A stretch of 64,000 nucleotides of DNA from Isoetes taiwanensis (taxonomy: Eukaryota; Streptophyta; Lycopodiopsida; Isoetales; Isoetaceae), in assembly GCA_021234155.1 (NCBI GenBank), contig JAJEKV010000298.1:1-64000 (forward strand), given 5' to 3'. Of the stretch, positions 54,261 through 64,000 are shown piece after piece (within the stretch, counting starts at the first letter, position 1; each line of letters opens with the position of its first letter). Made by a program: the position numbers and the translations under genes. Below the pieces are notes generated by a model, which had not been told where the DNA came from, did not search any database, and worked only from the letters and a program-made list of their open reading frames with translations.

Positions 54261-57200
54261 CAATTTCAAAGTTGTTACACCAAAAGGATTGCCTAAGCAT
54301 CAAGTTCTACATCATTTTTTCATCATACCATTCCATTATCACACACTCCACACCATGCCAAAGCAAGGGGGGCAATTTTATGCTAAAAAAAAAAAAAAGA
54401 AAGAAAAAAGAAAAGCTAAACACGAGGTTTGCCTAGTCACCACCCCAAAGTGACATGGCATGATGGCTAGATACATATGTCATCACCTACAAAGCTACTT
54501 TGTTCACTCATTGTTTTATTACATCCATATGTCATCCACCAAGTTGCCACCTAAGCAACAAATCTCCACATCACCACATCACTCCATACCATTACATCAC
54601 TTCCACCATTACATCCTTCCATCATCACATCACCTTGCATCATCAAATGATGACTAGGCAAATGTTGACCAAACCAAAAAGTTGGTCAACCATAAGATCA
54701 AAACGATTGACAAATGTGCCTATTAGCATTGTTCTTCCTCCATTCACCTCACCAAATCCATGTCTAATACCCACTAACCCCATTCATTTTTTCACAAAAA
54801 ATCAAAGTATTGCATTTGAAAGTTTGATGATACCACACCATAGCCCTCATGAAGTCATGCCACCGGCACAAAAATTTTAAAAAGAGTGTGTATTGGTCTT
54901 CTAAATGGTTTTCGGCTTGGTTTCATTTAAAAATGGCAAAACCTACCTACATCTACCCCCATCTATCCTTCATCTCATCCTGACCGCCACAAGTGGCGTC
55001 CCCCGGCATGCCAAGTTTTAAGGAAGTCCGAGTAGGAGCTTGGTTTGGGGAGAAGACCAGTAATCAAGAAGATCAAATAGATCCTATTTATACCTTCGCC
55101 CATTTTTGATTCTTGCACGTGGGATAATTGTTCTCAAGAAAACTTGAACCCCTAAAACCTAGCTTGGGAGAGCTATTTTCTTCGATCAAAGGGGAACAAT
55201 CATTGTAATTGGCCAACCATTTCTCTCCCTTTACCAAAGAAGTACCTAAACCAACCAAAACATGGCCAAGATTTTGTATTTTTGCCAAGATCCCACGAAA
55301 AGTAGTTTTAAAAAAAGGGGATTCATTCGATGAAAAATTTGTGGGCTTTTGCGATTTTTGATTGGTGAGTTTGAAATAAAGATAAAAGAAGATGCTAAAC
55401 ACTTTTCCATGCAGTGGGTTTTGGAGCGTTTTTATGCCATCGTTTTGTCAATCCCCCTTGCAGAAGGAATTATCACTAGGGTTTTCCAAAACCCGTTATC
55501 AAAAAAGATAACAAAATTTTTTAATCCTTGATAATTTCGGCAGGTAAACTAGCCCATCTCTCTATTAGCATTGTAATTTGTTGGGGTCCAAATGATATAA
55601 TTGGAAGGCCCTTTATTTTTGTGGTAGTTCCATGTTACGGCTACTCACTATCCACCATTGTAGAAAAATCTCGAGATGAATGAGAAGCAAGTCTTTTTGG
55701 ATGGTTTGTTTGTTGGTTTCATGCGAGTCCCATTCTAGAATGAGCCCATAAGCCTTGTTTTTTGTCCCTACCACCTCATTCCAACCTATTGCCATCTCAC
55801 CTTAAGCTCCACTACATCCCAAAAAACCAATATGCTCTATTCCTCAAGATGAGGCCTCCATGTTGTAAAGCACAAAAAAATATATCCTTTTGACCTTTGA
55901 AAATTCAAAAATAACCTTGTTGTGAGCTAGATATTGAAGATCTTGGGAATTGTGCCAAAATAAAAAAAAATGATAAAAGGGGGGGGTCCTATCTACCCTA
56001 ATCTAGCCTATCCAACGTGTCCCACACATCACTAGCCAACTCATTCCCAAGTCATTTCCAGTTGCAGGCGTGGCGGTGGGGCACGTGGACCAGAGCACGA
56101 GCTGGCTATCCACTCCACACGGCACGTAGATTTAGAAATGCCAGCTAGACTAATCCTTATATGCGGGTGCTTCTTTTTTCGACCCTAGGCACAATGGGAT
56201 AAATGATCTTGAGAAAATCTCGAAACCTAAAATCGACTTGCCAAGAACCTATTTTACGCTTTCGATCAATTCGAACAATCATTGCATTGGCGGACCAATT
56301 TTGTCCCGCTACACCCAAAGAAATACCTAAACCGAGCCAGAATCAGTAGCTAAGACTCAAATTTGCCAAGATCCCATGGAAGATAATAGATTTTAAAGAG
56401 GGGTTTGTTATTTGTAAAAGGGTGGGCTTTTGCGCGATTTGAAAAAAGTACACGAAGAGTGAAGTCAAAATTGATCTTTGAGAGATCCTCCGCCTTAAGA
56501 AATCAATCACGAGGCATATTATGATGGGTTTGTATCCAAAAATTCATGATTTGTGTGTTTTTTAGAGGTGTTTTGTTAATCGATCATCTTGATCATTGAC
56601 ATGATATCGAATGTGGTGACTTAGTTTCAGTTGAATGAAAATCCGACCTTGGTAAGTATTACACGTTGCATTTGCTAACCTGATTCAACTTAAAAAGAAG
56701 AAAGAAAAAGACTATATGAATCATAATCGCATCTTGTTGCATTTGAGGCTCTAATAGCATTTAGTGCAATTCGTGGAATAGAAAAAGTTAAAAAGAAAAA
56801 AAAGGAGAAAGATCAACCATTTAATGCTTCAAAAGTGATGTCTCGGTTCTTCATAGAGAGTTTATGCTCGAGTTGACACGTTTTTCAAATTACATCTGGA
56901 GGCCACTTTTTAGCTTCATAGATAGCATGCACTTGTTGTGCTATTGCCCTAGGCTCTCTGCCAAAATTCATTTGAATTAAAATTTCATCATAGTTCTCAT
57001 TTGGCAAAATTTAGTACTTTGTTGACTCCATTGACGTCTCGTCCATTCCAAACTTGGGAAGTGGTATTCCTCATCAACTGTGAAGATTTCTTGCATGGAC
57101 TTTCTATAGTACTTCTCACACATGTCATTGCATCATTCCTTGCTAATTTTGGCTTAAAAATCGAAAGTGCATTGGTTTTGTGCCCTGATTGAGCAAGACT

Positions 57201-57407
57201 AGCATTTTTTGGCTTTAGGGAATCCCGGTGAAATCTTGTTTTCGAGGGATTGAGCATAGATATTTCAGCATAGAGTGATCACCTCAAGTGATCACGGAGG
57301 TCCTAGACCAAGACTATTACTTCTTTGACACGAGGTTGATGGCCCAGCCAGGTTTGCCATCAACATTTTGGAGGTAAAAAGATTTCCACCTGGTTTTCGA
57401 AGAACTC
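54261..57407 (+). other. LTR remainder and leader region with an internal duplication
   Basis: No coding sequence supported. Sequence at about 55110-55400 is repeated in diverged form at about 56195-56460 (shared words include GAACAATCATTG, ACCTAAACC, TTTGCCAAGATCCCA, GGGCTTTTGCG). The offset is about 1.08 kb. A block of CCAT/TCACA-rich sequence at 54440-54660 is simple in composition. Confidence 0.5.
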
Positions 57408-58620
57408 ATGGCTCCTAGAGGAAAGAAATGAGCAACGAGGCTCTCGAACCATTAGAACCACAAGCAATGGTGTTGCAAGCGTGGTAAGTGACCAAATGGT
57501 GCAGATCCCACAGTATTTTGAGCTAAGTTTACCTATTACTCCACCTTTATTTGAACCAACTATGAATGCTGAACCATTTTTGAAAAGTATTTGATGAATA
57601 TTATAGAGATTATGGTTGTAAAAAAATTGTAGATTCTCGAGTTCAAAGAGATGCATGAAATCGATGAGGCATATGCTTGGTGTGAGCATGTGACCTCAGT
57701 TATGGATCTTGACACATATGAGAGCCTGGTGCAGCAATTTTGGCTAGGTTTGGCAAACTTTTCGCCCCTCAAAGAGTTAACAAGCGAGCTACAAACTTTT
57801 TGCATAAGGACGGTGAGAGTATCAACCACTATGTGGAAAGGTTTAGTGCATATTTGAGAAAATGCCAAAAGAGTCAGTTATTACCTACTCCTACACTCTA
57901 TTTTGTGGCTGCCTTCATTAAGGGACTGTCACCTAGGCCTAAGGTGCATAGAAAGATGCTGAAAATTCAAAATCAGGAAGGCTTTGATACCATACACAAA
58001 GCTTTTGAGAAGGCAACTAAAATCTCTAATGATATGTCTTTTCTACCTGATAATCATATGAATCATTGTGCTGACCCTTTTATCAGTTGTGGCATGAATG
58101 AGTATGAGCATGTGTGCTGTGTATGCTGTTGCAAAAAGGTTCAGAAGAAAAATCAAAAATGAAGAAGTTGCACCCCAAGTCAGTGAATCCAAGAATGAAA
58201 TGGCCAAAATGTCTGAGACTATTGCAGAGCTAACCAAACAACTATTGGAATTGAAGAACAACAAAAAAACTTATCCTTTTTTGCGTACATTGTTTCAAAG
58301 ATACTCACCCTTCATGATATTTGCTATTGGTCCAGGGCATGCTTAAAGTGTGGAAAGAAAGGTCATTTTGGAAGGATCTGCCCTGTGTGCAACTTCTGCA
58401 AAGAAATAGGTCATCTTGAGGATAAATGCTTTGTTAAAGAGTACTTTGACAAGCAAGACAAAGGCAAGAAGTTGGAAGGAACATCTGCCATTAGGTTTGT
58501 GGAAGAATCTGAGGAACAAGAAGAGATCATGGTGGTACAAACAAGAAAAATGGTGGAGAATGGAGCACTTGCGGATAAAGGTATGGCAGGAACATTCTGT
58601 CAGCGAGAGAAGTTAGGGGT
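57408..58620 (+). pseudogene. Gag of the Tat-like gypsy element
   Basis: The likely start is ATG at 57408 (MAPRGKK, then a stop). The capsid part reads FGKLFAPQRVNKRATNFLHK then DGESINHYVERFSAYLRKCQ (57740-58162), with a frameshift from the preceding MHEIDEAYAWCEHV frame. A coiled stretch (NEMAKMSETIAELTKQLLEL) follows. Two zinc knuckles are intact in sequence near 58340-58430: CLKCGKKGHFGRIC and CNFCKEIGHLEDKC. Three frames are needed. Confidence 0.8.
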
Positions 58621-59013
58621 GTGACTCCACCTCCTTTTGAAAAGTTTAATAAAAAAGATAAAGAACTAGATGAACTAGATATGATCCTGAAAAGTTCTAA
58701 AGTAAGCATAGATCTCCTCACGCTTCTTAAGATTGCACCTAGTTATAGGGAGAAAATATTGAGGTCTAATGATGTTGAACAAATTTCATTTGCTGATGTG
58801 CATGAAACAGAGAAGGTTATATTAACTCAAGAAGAGAAAGATCCAGGTGCCTTTACTTGCTCAGCTAGTTTAGGTAACTTGCATTTGTCTAGAGTCTTGC
58901 TAGATGGAGGTTCTCCATTAAATGTCATGCCCCAGCATATAATGAAGAAATGTGGACTTGCTGTTACTAAACCATCACCTGTCATGTTAAGGTCATTTTC
59001 AATGCTAAAATAA
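58621..59013 (+). pseudogene. Aspartic protease of the Tat-like element
   Basis: A 130-codon frame contains TCSASLGNLHLSRVLLDGGS then PLNVMPQHIMKKCGLAV. The active site is DGG where DTG or DSG is usual, and the SPLNVMP flank is typical for plant Tat/Ogre proteases. It is preceded by a charged linker. Confidence 0.7.
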
Positions 59014-59172
59014 AACCTATGGGATTAGTAACAAAGGTACCAATAGAAATTGAAGGTATAATTGTACACAAAGGGTTTCATAGTTGTGGCTTTTGAAGAT
59101 AGTTGTGATGTGGTGACATATATGACTTGTTATTGGGAAGGAGATGGTTATCCTGAAAGTGGATGCTAGACC

Positions 59173-59820
59173 ATGTCGGTCCAAAGGCAGTGTACCATTT
59201 CAAATGGAGCAAAAGACGTAACTCTATACAACAAAAAAGGTGATGCTAATCTATACAACTTTATAGAACAAGAAGATATGTTAATTGAAGATGAGCCAGG
59301 TGTGTTAAAAATGCCTATTTCTGTTTACAAACCAATAGAAATCATACCTACCTGTTTAGAAGACCTCAGCATGGAAGCAAATCTCAACAAAGGTGTGATG
59401 TGGTTTGATGGTGGAATTTCAATCAAATTGAATGTAGCATCTTACTAGCCTTGTTCTTGTGATCATGCCCTGTGCCAATAAGCTCTTATCCAAAGTAGGT
59501 AGAGTGCATGAAGGAATCACTTCAAATATGGCTGAATATAAGGCACTCATAGCTGGCCTAGAGGAGTCTTTAGCCTTAGGTTTGACTAACATATCTATCT
59601 TTGGTGATTCTCAATTGATATCACACCAGAGCCAGTCCTTTTGGAGAATACCGGACAAAAACCAAGACATGTCGAGCTCAAAGAAAGGGTACTGCAACTT
59701 CTAAGCAAATTCAGAGCTTGGGAAATCAAGCATGTACCTAGGGAAGAGAATTGTGAAGCAGATGCACTTTTTAGAACCGTGCTCCTCGACTATTTGGTGA
59801 AGGAGCTATAAATGAAGATG
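59173..59820 (+). pseudogene. Archaeal-like (second) RNase H domain upstream of RT
   Basis: Acidic catalytic positions occur in order across shifted frames: D in VMWFDGGIS (about 59400), E in GITSNMAEYKALIAGLEESL (59515-59575), D in NISIFGDSQLISHQ (about 59600), and D in ENCEADAL (about 59765). The MAEYKAL-x-AGLE and GDSQL strings belong to the RVT_3/archaeal-type RNase HI group, not the gypsy RNase H behind RT. It lies between protease and RT. Confidence 0.75.
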
Positions 59821-59861
59821 AATTAAACAAGGAAGATGCAACTCAACTTTATCCCATACTG

Positions 59862-60047
59862 GTGATAGATGCACAGCAAGAGAAAGAGGTAAAGGAGTTA
59901 ACTATCAACAAAAATGGCCAGGTAAGAACACTTTTCCTTGGAGATCTTTTTGATAGCAAAGATGAAGATTTAAAAAAAGTTTTCTTTGAGAGCTGGAAAG
60001 ATGTATTTGCACGGGATTATCTGAGAATTAGTAGGAGTGAGGACTGA
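59862..60047 (+). pseudogene. Linker between second RNase H and RT
   Basis: A short open frame reads LTINKNGQVRTLFLGDLFDS then KDEDLKKVFFESWKDVFA. It corresponds to the region before RT in Tat-like polyproteins (FA-x-x-Y-x-D/E-x-PG-like). No catalytic function. Confidence 0.45.
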
Positions 60048-60049
60048 TA

Positions 60050-60760
60050 TCCGTGAATTTGAAATAAAGATAAAAAGAATACTAAACTGTAATGCAAAAA
60101 CTTCGGAAGGATAAATGCATCATTGCTTACCTTGATTAGAGAGGAATTATTGAAGATGAAAGAAGCTAAGGTTATTAAAGAAATAACAAACCACTTTGGC
60201 TTTCTTGCATTGTTCAAAGAAAAAAAAGAATAAGAGCATTAGGATTTGCATAGATTATAGGGATCTAAACAAGGCCACTATTAAAGATTGTTATCCATTA
60301 CCATTTCTGGAAGAAGTGTTACATGCAACTGCATGGAAAGAAATATATTCTTTTTTAGATGGTTTTTCAGGTTTCAATCAAATCAAGATAAAAGAGGCAA
60401 ATCAAGCTAAGACCTCTTTCATAACCCCTTGGGGCACTTTTGCCATGATGAAAATGCCATTTGGCTTAATGAATGCATCTGCTACCTTTCAAAGAGCAAT
60501 GGATAAAATATTCCAAAGCATGCCAATGTCAAACTTTAGGGTTTTCTTGGATGATTTATGCACAGGAACTTCTCTAACCAAACATATGGAGTTCTTGACA
60601 ATGACAATGGAGTTGTCGCGAGGAATGGTGGAGTGTGTTTGAATCCAAAAAGTGTGTATTTCTCTGTTCTAAAGGTGAATTGCTAGGTCATGAGGTATCT
60701 ACTCAACGGATCAAAAGTATCTGAAGGAAAAATGGAGGCTTTGAAGAAATTAGCTCCACC
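60050..60760 (+). pseudogene. Reverse transcriptase of the Tat-like element
   Basis: The frame 60196-60642 contains IRICIDYRDLNKATIKDCYP at about residues 16-35, then FLDGFSGFNQIKIKEANQAK, MPFGLMNASATFQRAMDKIF and the catalytic FLDD at residues 117-120. Upstream (about 60055-60190) eroded frames give EFEIKIK and LREELLKMKEAKVIKEI-type sequence. Downstream a frameshift separates the thumb. Confidence 0.88.
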
Positions 60761-60779
60761 TAAAACCTAAAAGCAGGGT

Positions 60780-61315
60780 GAAGAGTTTCATGGGCTTGAC
60801 TAGTTTTTGAGAATGTATGTGCCTAACTTTTCACACATCATAAGTCCTCTGGCAGCTTTAACACGTGTTGGCAAGTATAATAAGAGTGAAAGCAAATTTA
60901 TTGTAATAGAATGGACGGATGAATGCCGTTGCATTTGACTGTTGATAACTTCCATATGCCAATCGAGATTACGAAACCACGGACCTTGCTCAACCATTCC
61001 GGGGCATATATCGGTGTCACTAGCAAAGCTGTAGGCATAGCACTCATGTAGAAACATGGAATAATATCTTTTGCCAGCAAAATTTGGTCTGATGCTGAGA
61101 ACAGATACCCTAGGATGGAAAAAAGTGCAGCTGGAATAATTTTTTTTCTGCAGAGGCTTGATCATATAGTTCAACACAATGAGGTCAAAGTAATGATACA
61201 TCAAAATCCTATTCCCATGCTGTTCCAGAAAACTCAGAGTAAGGCTAAATTATGTAGATGGGCTTGCAAGATCTGGGACTACAATTTAAAGGTTAGGGTT
61301 TGTCAAAACAATTAA
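60780..61315 (+). pseudogene. Gypsy-type RNase H of the Tat-like element, decayed
   Basis: From about 61060, frames give NIFCQQNLV, then NRYPRMEKSAAGIIFFLQRL and LDHIVQHNEVKVMIHQNPIP. SKAKLCRWACKIWDYNLKV follows. This matches SDAE-x-RYP-x-MEK...LA...YF-x-x-H-x-V-x-V of gypsy RNase H. The first third is badly broken. Confidence 0.72.
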
Positions 61316-61386
61316 GAGTCCTAGTGATTATTTGACCAATAAGGTGTTTTGAGTTTGAAGATTTTAATGGTTTAAGTACTGATGAA

Positions 61387-61690
61387 GTGTGTGAAATTGC
61401 TACTAACCTTGTGCTATCTAGTAAGATGCAAGAAGACTGGCAGGATAAAATCATAAAGTTTCTCAAACATGAAGAGGTACCAGAAAACTTTACAAGCAGT
61501 CAGTTGAGGAGATTCAAAGAGAAAGCAAAACATCTGAGAATGATTGGAGAGGTATTATGTAAGATTGATCAATCGGTGTTCTACTAAGGTGTGTTGATAG
61601 GTCGAAAGCTGAGTTGATTCTAGAAGCTTGCCATGAAGGAATTTTGGAGGCCACTATGCGGTGATATAGCGCAAAGAAGATACCAGTGTC
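61387..61690 (+). pseudogene. RNase H-integrase linker
   Basis: Open frame with MQEDWQDKIIKFLKHEEVPE then FKEKAKHLRMIGEVLCKI, followed after a shift by DRSKAELILEACHEGIFGGH. The EACHEG-x-x-GGH part starts the integrase zinc-binding domain. Confidence 0.7.
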
Positions 61691-62336
61691 CGGATATTAT
61701 TGGCCCAGCTTGTTTAAAGACTGTTATGAGACTATTAAGAGATGCCATAAATGCCAAATACATGGAAAAAGAATTCTTCAGCCTGCTGCTCTGACTAGCA
61801 TCACGTCTCCAGGTCCATTCCAAACTTGGGGACTAGACTTCATAGGGCCTATACATCCAAATTCTCCCTCTCAGCATGAATACATACTAGTGGCATTGAG
61901 ACAAGCAAATGCTTTAACAACTGCTAGGTTCCTCCATGAGAACGTTTGCACTAGATTTGGTATTCCTCTGAAAATAGTTTCTGACAGAGGCACACAGTTC
62001 ATAAATGATGTGATCAGCAACCTTCTAAAGACCTTGAAAGTAAAGCATGTGAAAAGCTCAGCATACTACCCTCAGGGCAATGGCCAAGCTGAGTCCACCA
62101 ACAAAGTCCTAAAAGGTATTCTCAAGAAGACAATAGAGGTACATAAAAAAGATTGGCACCTTAAATTATATGATGCACTTTGGGCATATAGAACTACAAT
62201 TAAAAACGCTACTAATCATACACCTTTTGCTCTTATCTATGGTGTTGAGGCTGTTGTTCCAGTGGAACTAGAGTTGCCTTCCTTAAGGTTAGCTCTAAAG
62301 ATTCAAATGCAGATGGAGGAAGGCATACAGAGATAG
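61686..62336 (+). pseudogene. Integrase core of the Tat-like element
   Basis: A 216-codon undamaged frame. Zinc-site cysteines lie in CHKCQIHGK (residues 20-28). The DDE triad is D51 (WGLDFIGP), D100 (VSDRGTQF) and E136 (GQAESTNK), with correct D35E-type spacing. It ends LWAYRTTIKNATNHTPFALI then YGVEAVVPVELELPSLRL. A one-base deletion near 62333 breaks the link to the C-terminal domain. Confidence 0.92.
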
Positions 62337-62346
62337 GTTTGATAGG

Positions 62347-62676
62347 TTGCTCCATCTAGAAGAAGAAAGGTTTGAAGCAGAGAATGCCATCTTGCTTAAG
62401 AAGGCAAAGAATGCAGCAGCATTCAAAGCCATTCACAAATTGCAAGGAAGTTTCAAAGAAGGAGAGCTGGTTCTCAAATGGGACAAGGCAAGGGAAAACA
62501 CAGCAGGTAAATTTGACTGTTTATGGGAAGGACCATACAAAATCTGTGGACAAGCAGGTACAAATTCTTACTTCATAGAAGATATCATGACAGGACAGCA
62601 GCTCATAAACCCTATAAACATATTACATCTAAAAAGGTATTGGCAACAACATATTTGTATGAGTTTGTTCGAATAG
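62347..62676 (+). pseudogene. Integrase C-terminal domain of the Tat-like element
   Basis: A 109-codon frame starting within RLLHLEEERFEAENAILLKK contains FKEGELVLKWDKARENTAGK then CLWEGPYKI and LINPINILHLKRYWQ. GPYKI is the GPY/F module. Shifted by one base from the core frame. Confidence 0.85.
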
Positions 62677-63640
62677 GTTAGCCATTTGAATAGTCAGCTA
62701 TTTGAATTATCAGAAACACTAGCTTTAAAATTAATAGGCATGTTCCTTAAAGATGTGGGTGCTTGTGCTCTTTTTGATATTATTCTGAAGTTACTAGTCC
62801 AGCCTTTCAGCACTTTCATATAAAAAGAAAAGAAAAAAAAGAGAGAAGAGGTTTTAACTTTAATATCATGTATGTATTTTGATGTTGCAGGTTAAGTTCA
62901 CAGTCATAAAAGCCTGGGAGGAGTTGTTTTTTCTAACATATGTAGAGCTTGTCATGACAGGTTCATCAGTCTGAATAATCTCCACCTGAGCAAATAGTTG
63001 CCCTTCAATTCATACCGGTCGAATTCTTCAGCGATCACGGGATCCCAAGCGACTAAACATTACTACGGTTAAATTTGGGGAGGGCGAAAATGCTGACATC
63101 ATTTTTCCACACTGGCAGGTTCATCTGATACATTCCATCCATTTTCATCTGCTCTTTGCTCCATTCTCATCTAGCCCTTGCTTCCCAACTCATTTTCAAA
63201 AAAAAAAAAAAAAAAAAAAAAAAAAACACAGCCTGCTACCTTCCATAGCCTTCCATAGAGGTGGCTCAAGTTTCAAAAATACTCCCAACTCAAGTCACTG
63301 TTCCTGCTCCATACATCTTTCAAATGAAGTCAAACAAGTCAAGTCAAGTCACTAGTCAAATCACTCTCAAGTCAAGTCACTATTCCAGCTCCATACAAAC
63401 ATCCTTTTGAAGACATTCACTCAAGCATCATTTGCATCACCATATCCATCTGCACAGATTTTCTCCAATATCATTTCCATTTTTTTCATCTCTTTTTTAT
63501 ATCACCTCTTGCTGCCCATATTCTCAGGATTTTCATTCTCTTGCACTACCATCATCACGCTTTTGTCATAATCCATTTTTCTGCCTTTTCTACTCACAAG
63601 GCTGAGGGGACCAGCCATTCCTTTTCCTTGTTTAGCATGA
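62677..63640 (+). other. 3' untranslated region of the Tat-like element
   Basis: No coding signal. AAATTTGGGGAGGG near 63072 resembles the polypurine tract of Tat-type elements but lies about 560 bp before the LTR start found by comparison. A run of 29 A residues lies at 63198-63226, followed by a CAAGTCA-rich simple stretch to about 63380. Confidence 0.5.
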
Positions 63641-64000
63641 TGTTGCCCTGCTATGGCAACATGGCAAGGTGCCATCAAATCTTGTTCATATTGCAGAAAA
63701 AGAAGACACCATGTTGAAGAACCAAGTGAAGACATTGAACTGGAATCAAGGTCACACATTGAGAGGATCTAAGCATCTAGAAGTTTGGAAGACCCCTATG
63801 AAGTTGCAAGCTATGAAAGTGGTATTTCACCTTTTTTCCTTCATATTGTCATTTCTACTCCACTCCTTCACATTTACCTCATTAACCAACATACCATCAC
63901 CCTTATCCCATTCTTTTATTTTCTCTTTGCATCTCCATACCCTATACCATTATACATCTCACACATAGCCTTTTGTTCCTTAGTTGACCTACCATTACCT
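63641..64000 (+). repeat. 3' LTR, truncated by window end
   Basis: Starts TGTTGCCCTGCTATGGCAAC and tracks 53911-54260 with scattered substitutions and small indels to the last base of the window. Confidence 0.85.

Larger units (their letters stand above)
53911..64000 (+). mobile_element. Ty3/gypsy element, Tat/Ogre-like, with two RNase H domains
   Basis: The 5' LTR starts at 53911 and the 3' LTR at 63641, the latter cut by the window end. Plus-strand order: leader, gag (57408 on), protease, archaeal-like RNase H, reverse transcriptase, gypsy RNase H, zinc site, integrase. Integrase is the best preserved part. LTR starts agree at about 92 percent over 350 bp by eye. No coding block is free of frameshifts across its whole length. 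Confidence 0.88.

Noticed and set aside
54470-54880. Plus-strand ORFs rich in His, Ser, Pro and Thr
   Set aside because: Produced by CATCAC/TCACA simple sequence in the LTR or leader.
55366-60095. An 18-base string TTTGAAATAAAGATAAAA shared by the leader (55370) and the RT start (60060)
   Set aside because: Similarity stops beyond the string; AT-rich words of this length can recur by chance, so no functional link is claimed.
63068-63081. AAATTTGGGGAGGG as the polypurine tract directly before the 3' LTR
   Set aside because: The LTR start defined by comparison with 53911 lies about 560 bp further right, so this is at best an internal purine run.

Overview
This window looks like land-plant nuclear DNA that is dominated by decaying transposable elements. 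It contains Ty1/copia and Ty3/gypsy LTR elements with an initiator-methionine-tRNA primer site, a LINE reverse transcriptase, and a multi-exon importin gene with spliceosomal introns. Nothing points to bacteria, and no CRISPR array, rRNA or tRNA gene was seen. The mix of families, including a transposase-like family I associate mainly with bryophytes, lycophytes and ferns, hints at a seed-free plant. That is a weak inference. Almost every coding stretch is broken by frameshifts or stops, many of them glutamine codons turned into stops by C-to-T change, as expected for methylated, silenced DNA.

Layout. 1-1.4 kb is non-coding with small tandem repeats. 1.9-3.6 kb is a dead LINE on the + strand. 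4093-11182 is a copia element on the - strand with both LTRs, a perfect 5-bp target-site duplication, PBS and PPT; about 2 kb of foreign sequence splits its pol between integrase and reverse transcriptase, and its gag lacks the N-terminus. 11.2-13.3 kb holds unrecognised exon-like stretches and one intact 192-codon ORF. 13311-15377 (-) is a decayed coiled-coil protein gene with a recognisable TATA box.

15528-24595 is the most interesting object: a 9.07-kb segment bounded by terminal inverted repeats (GGGTAAAAGAAAGCTAG), each followed by a palindrome. Two convergent decayed gene sets lie inside. On the + strand is a transposase-like protein with MDFxENY, DGC..FKCSRAFY and HGKGEHDGA motifs. On the - strand is a gene set containing a Ulp1/C48-type protease segment and an FCP1-type (HAD) phosphatase segment. 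A 185-bp exon-like unit lies between them in three tandem copies. It looks like a large DNA transposon carrying de-SUMOylation-like and phosphatase-like cargo, and its left end lies about 150 bp upstream of the ATG of the neighbouring gene.

24.6-29.3 kb carries remnants of a - strand Ty3/gypsy element (protease and integrase tail) interrupted by a 590-bp purine-only tract. About 29.3-32.2 kb is a + strand gypsy LTR, PBS and gag remnant. 33764-40230 (-) is an importin-beta/karyopherin pseudogene with at least a dozen recognisable exons. 43.7-50.75 kb is a degenerate - strand chromovirus (gag-PR-RT-RH-IN-chromodomain-LTR), related by its LTR to the remnant near 30 kb. 50.75-53.9 kb has no gene but several short tandem repeats. 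From 53911 to the window end is a + strand Ty3/gypsy element of Tat/Ogre-like type with a second, archaeal-like RNase H domain placed before the reverse transcriptase. Its 3' LTR is cut by the window edge.
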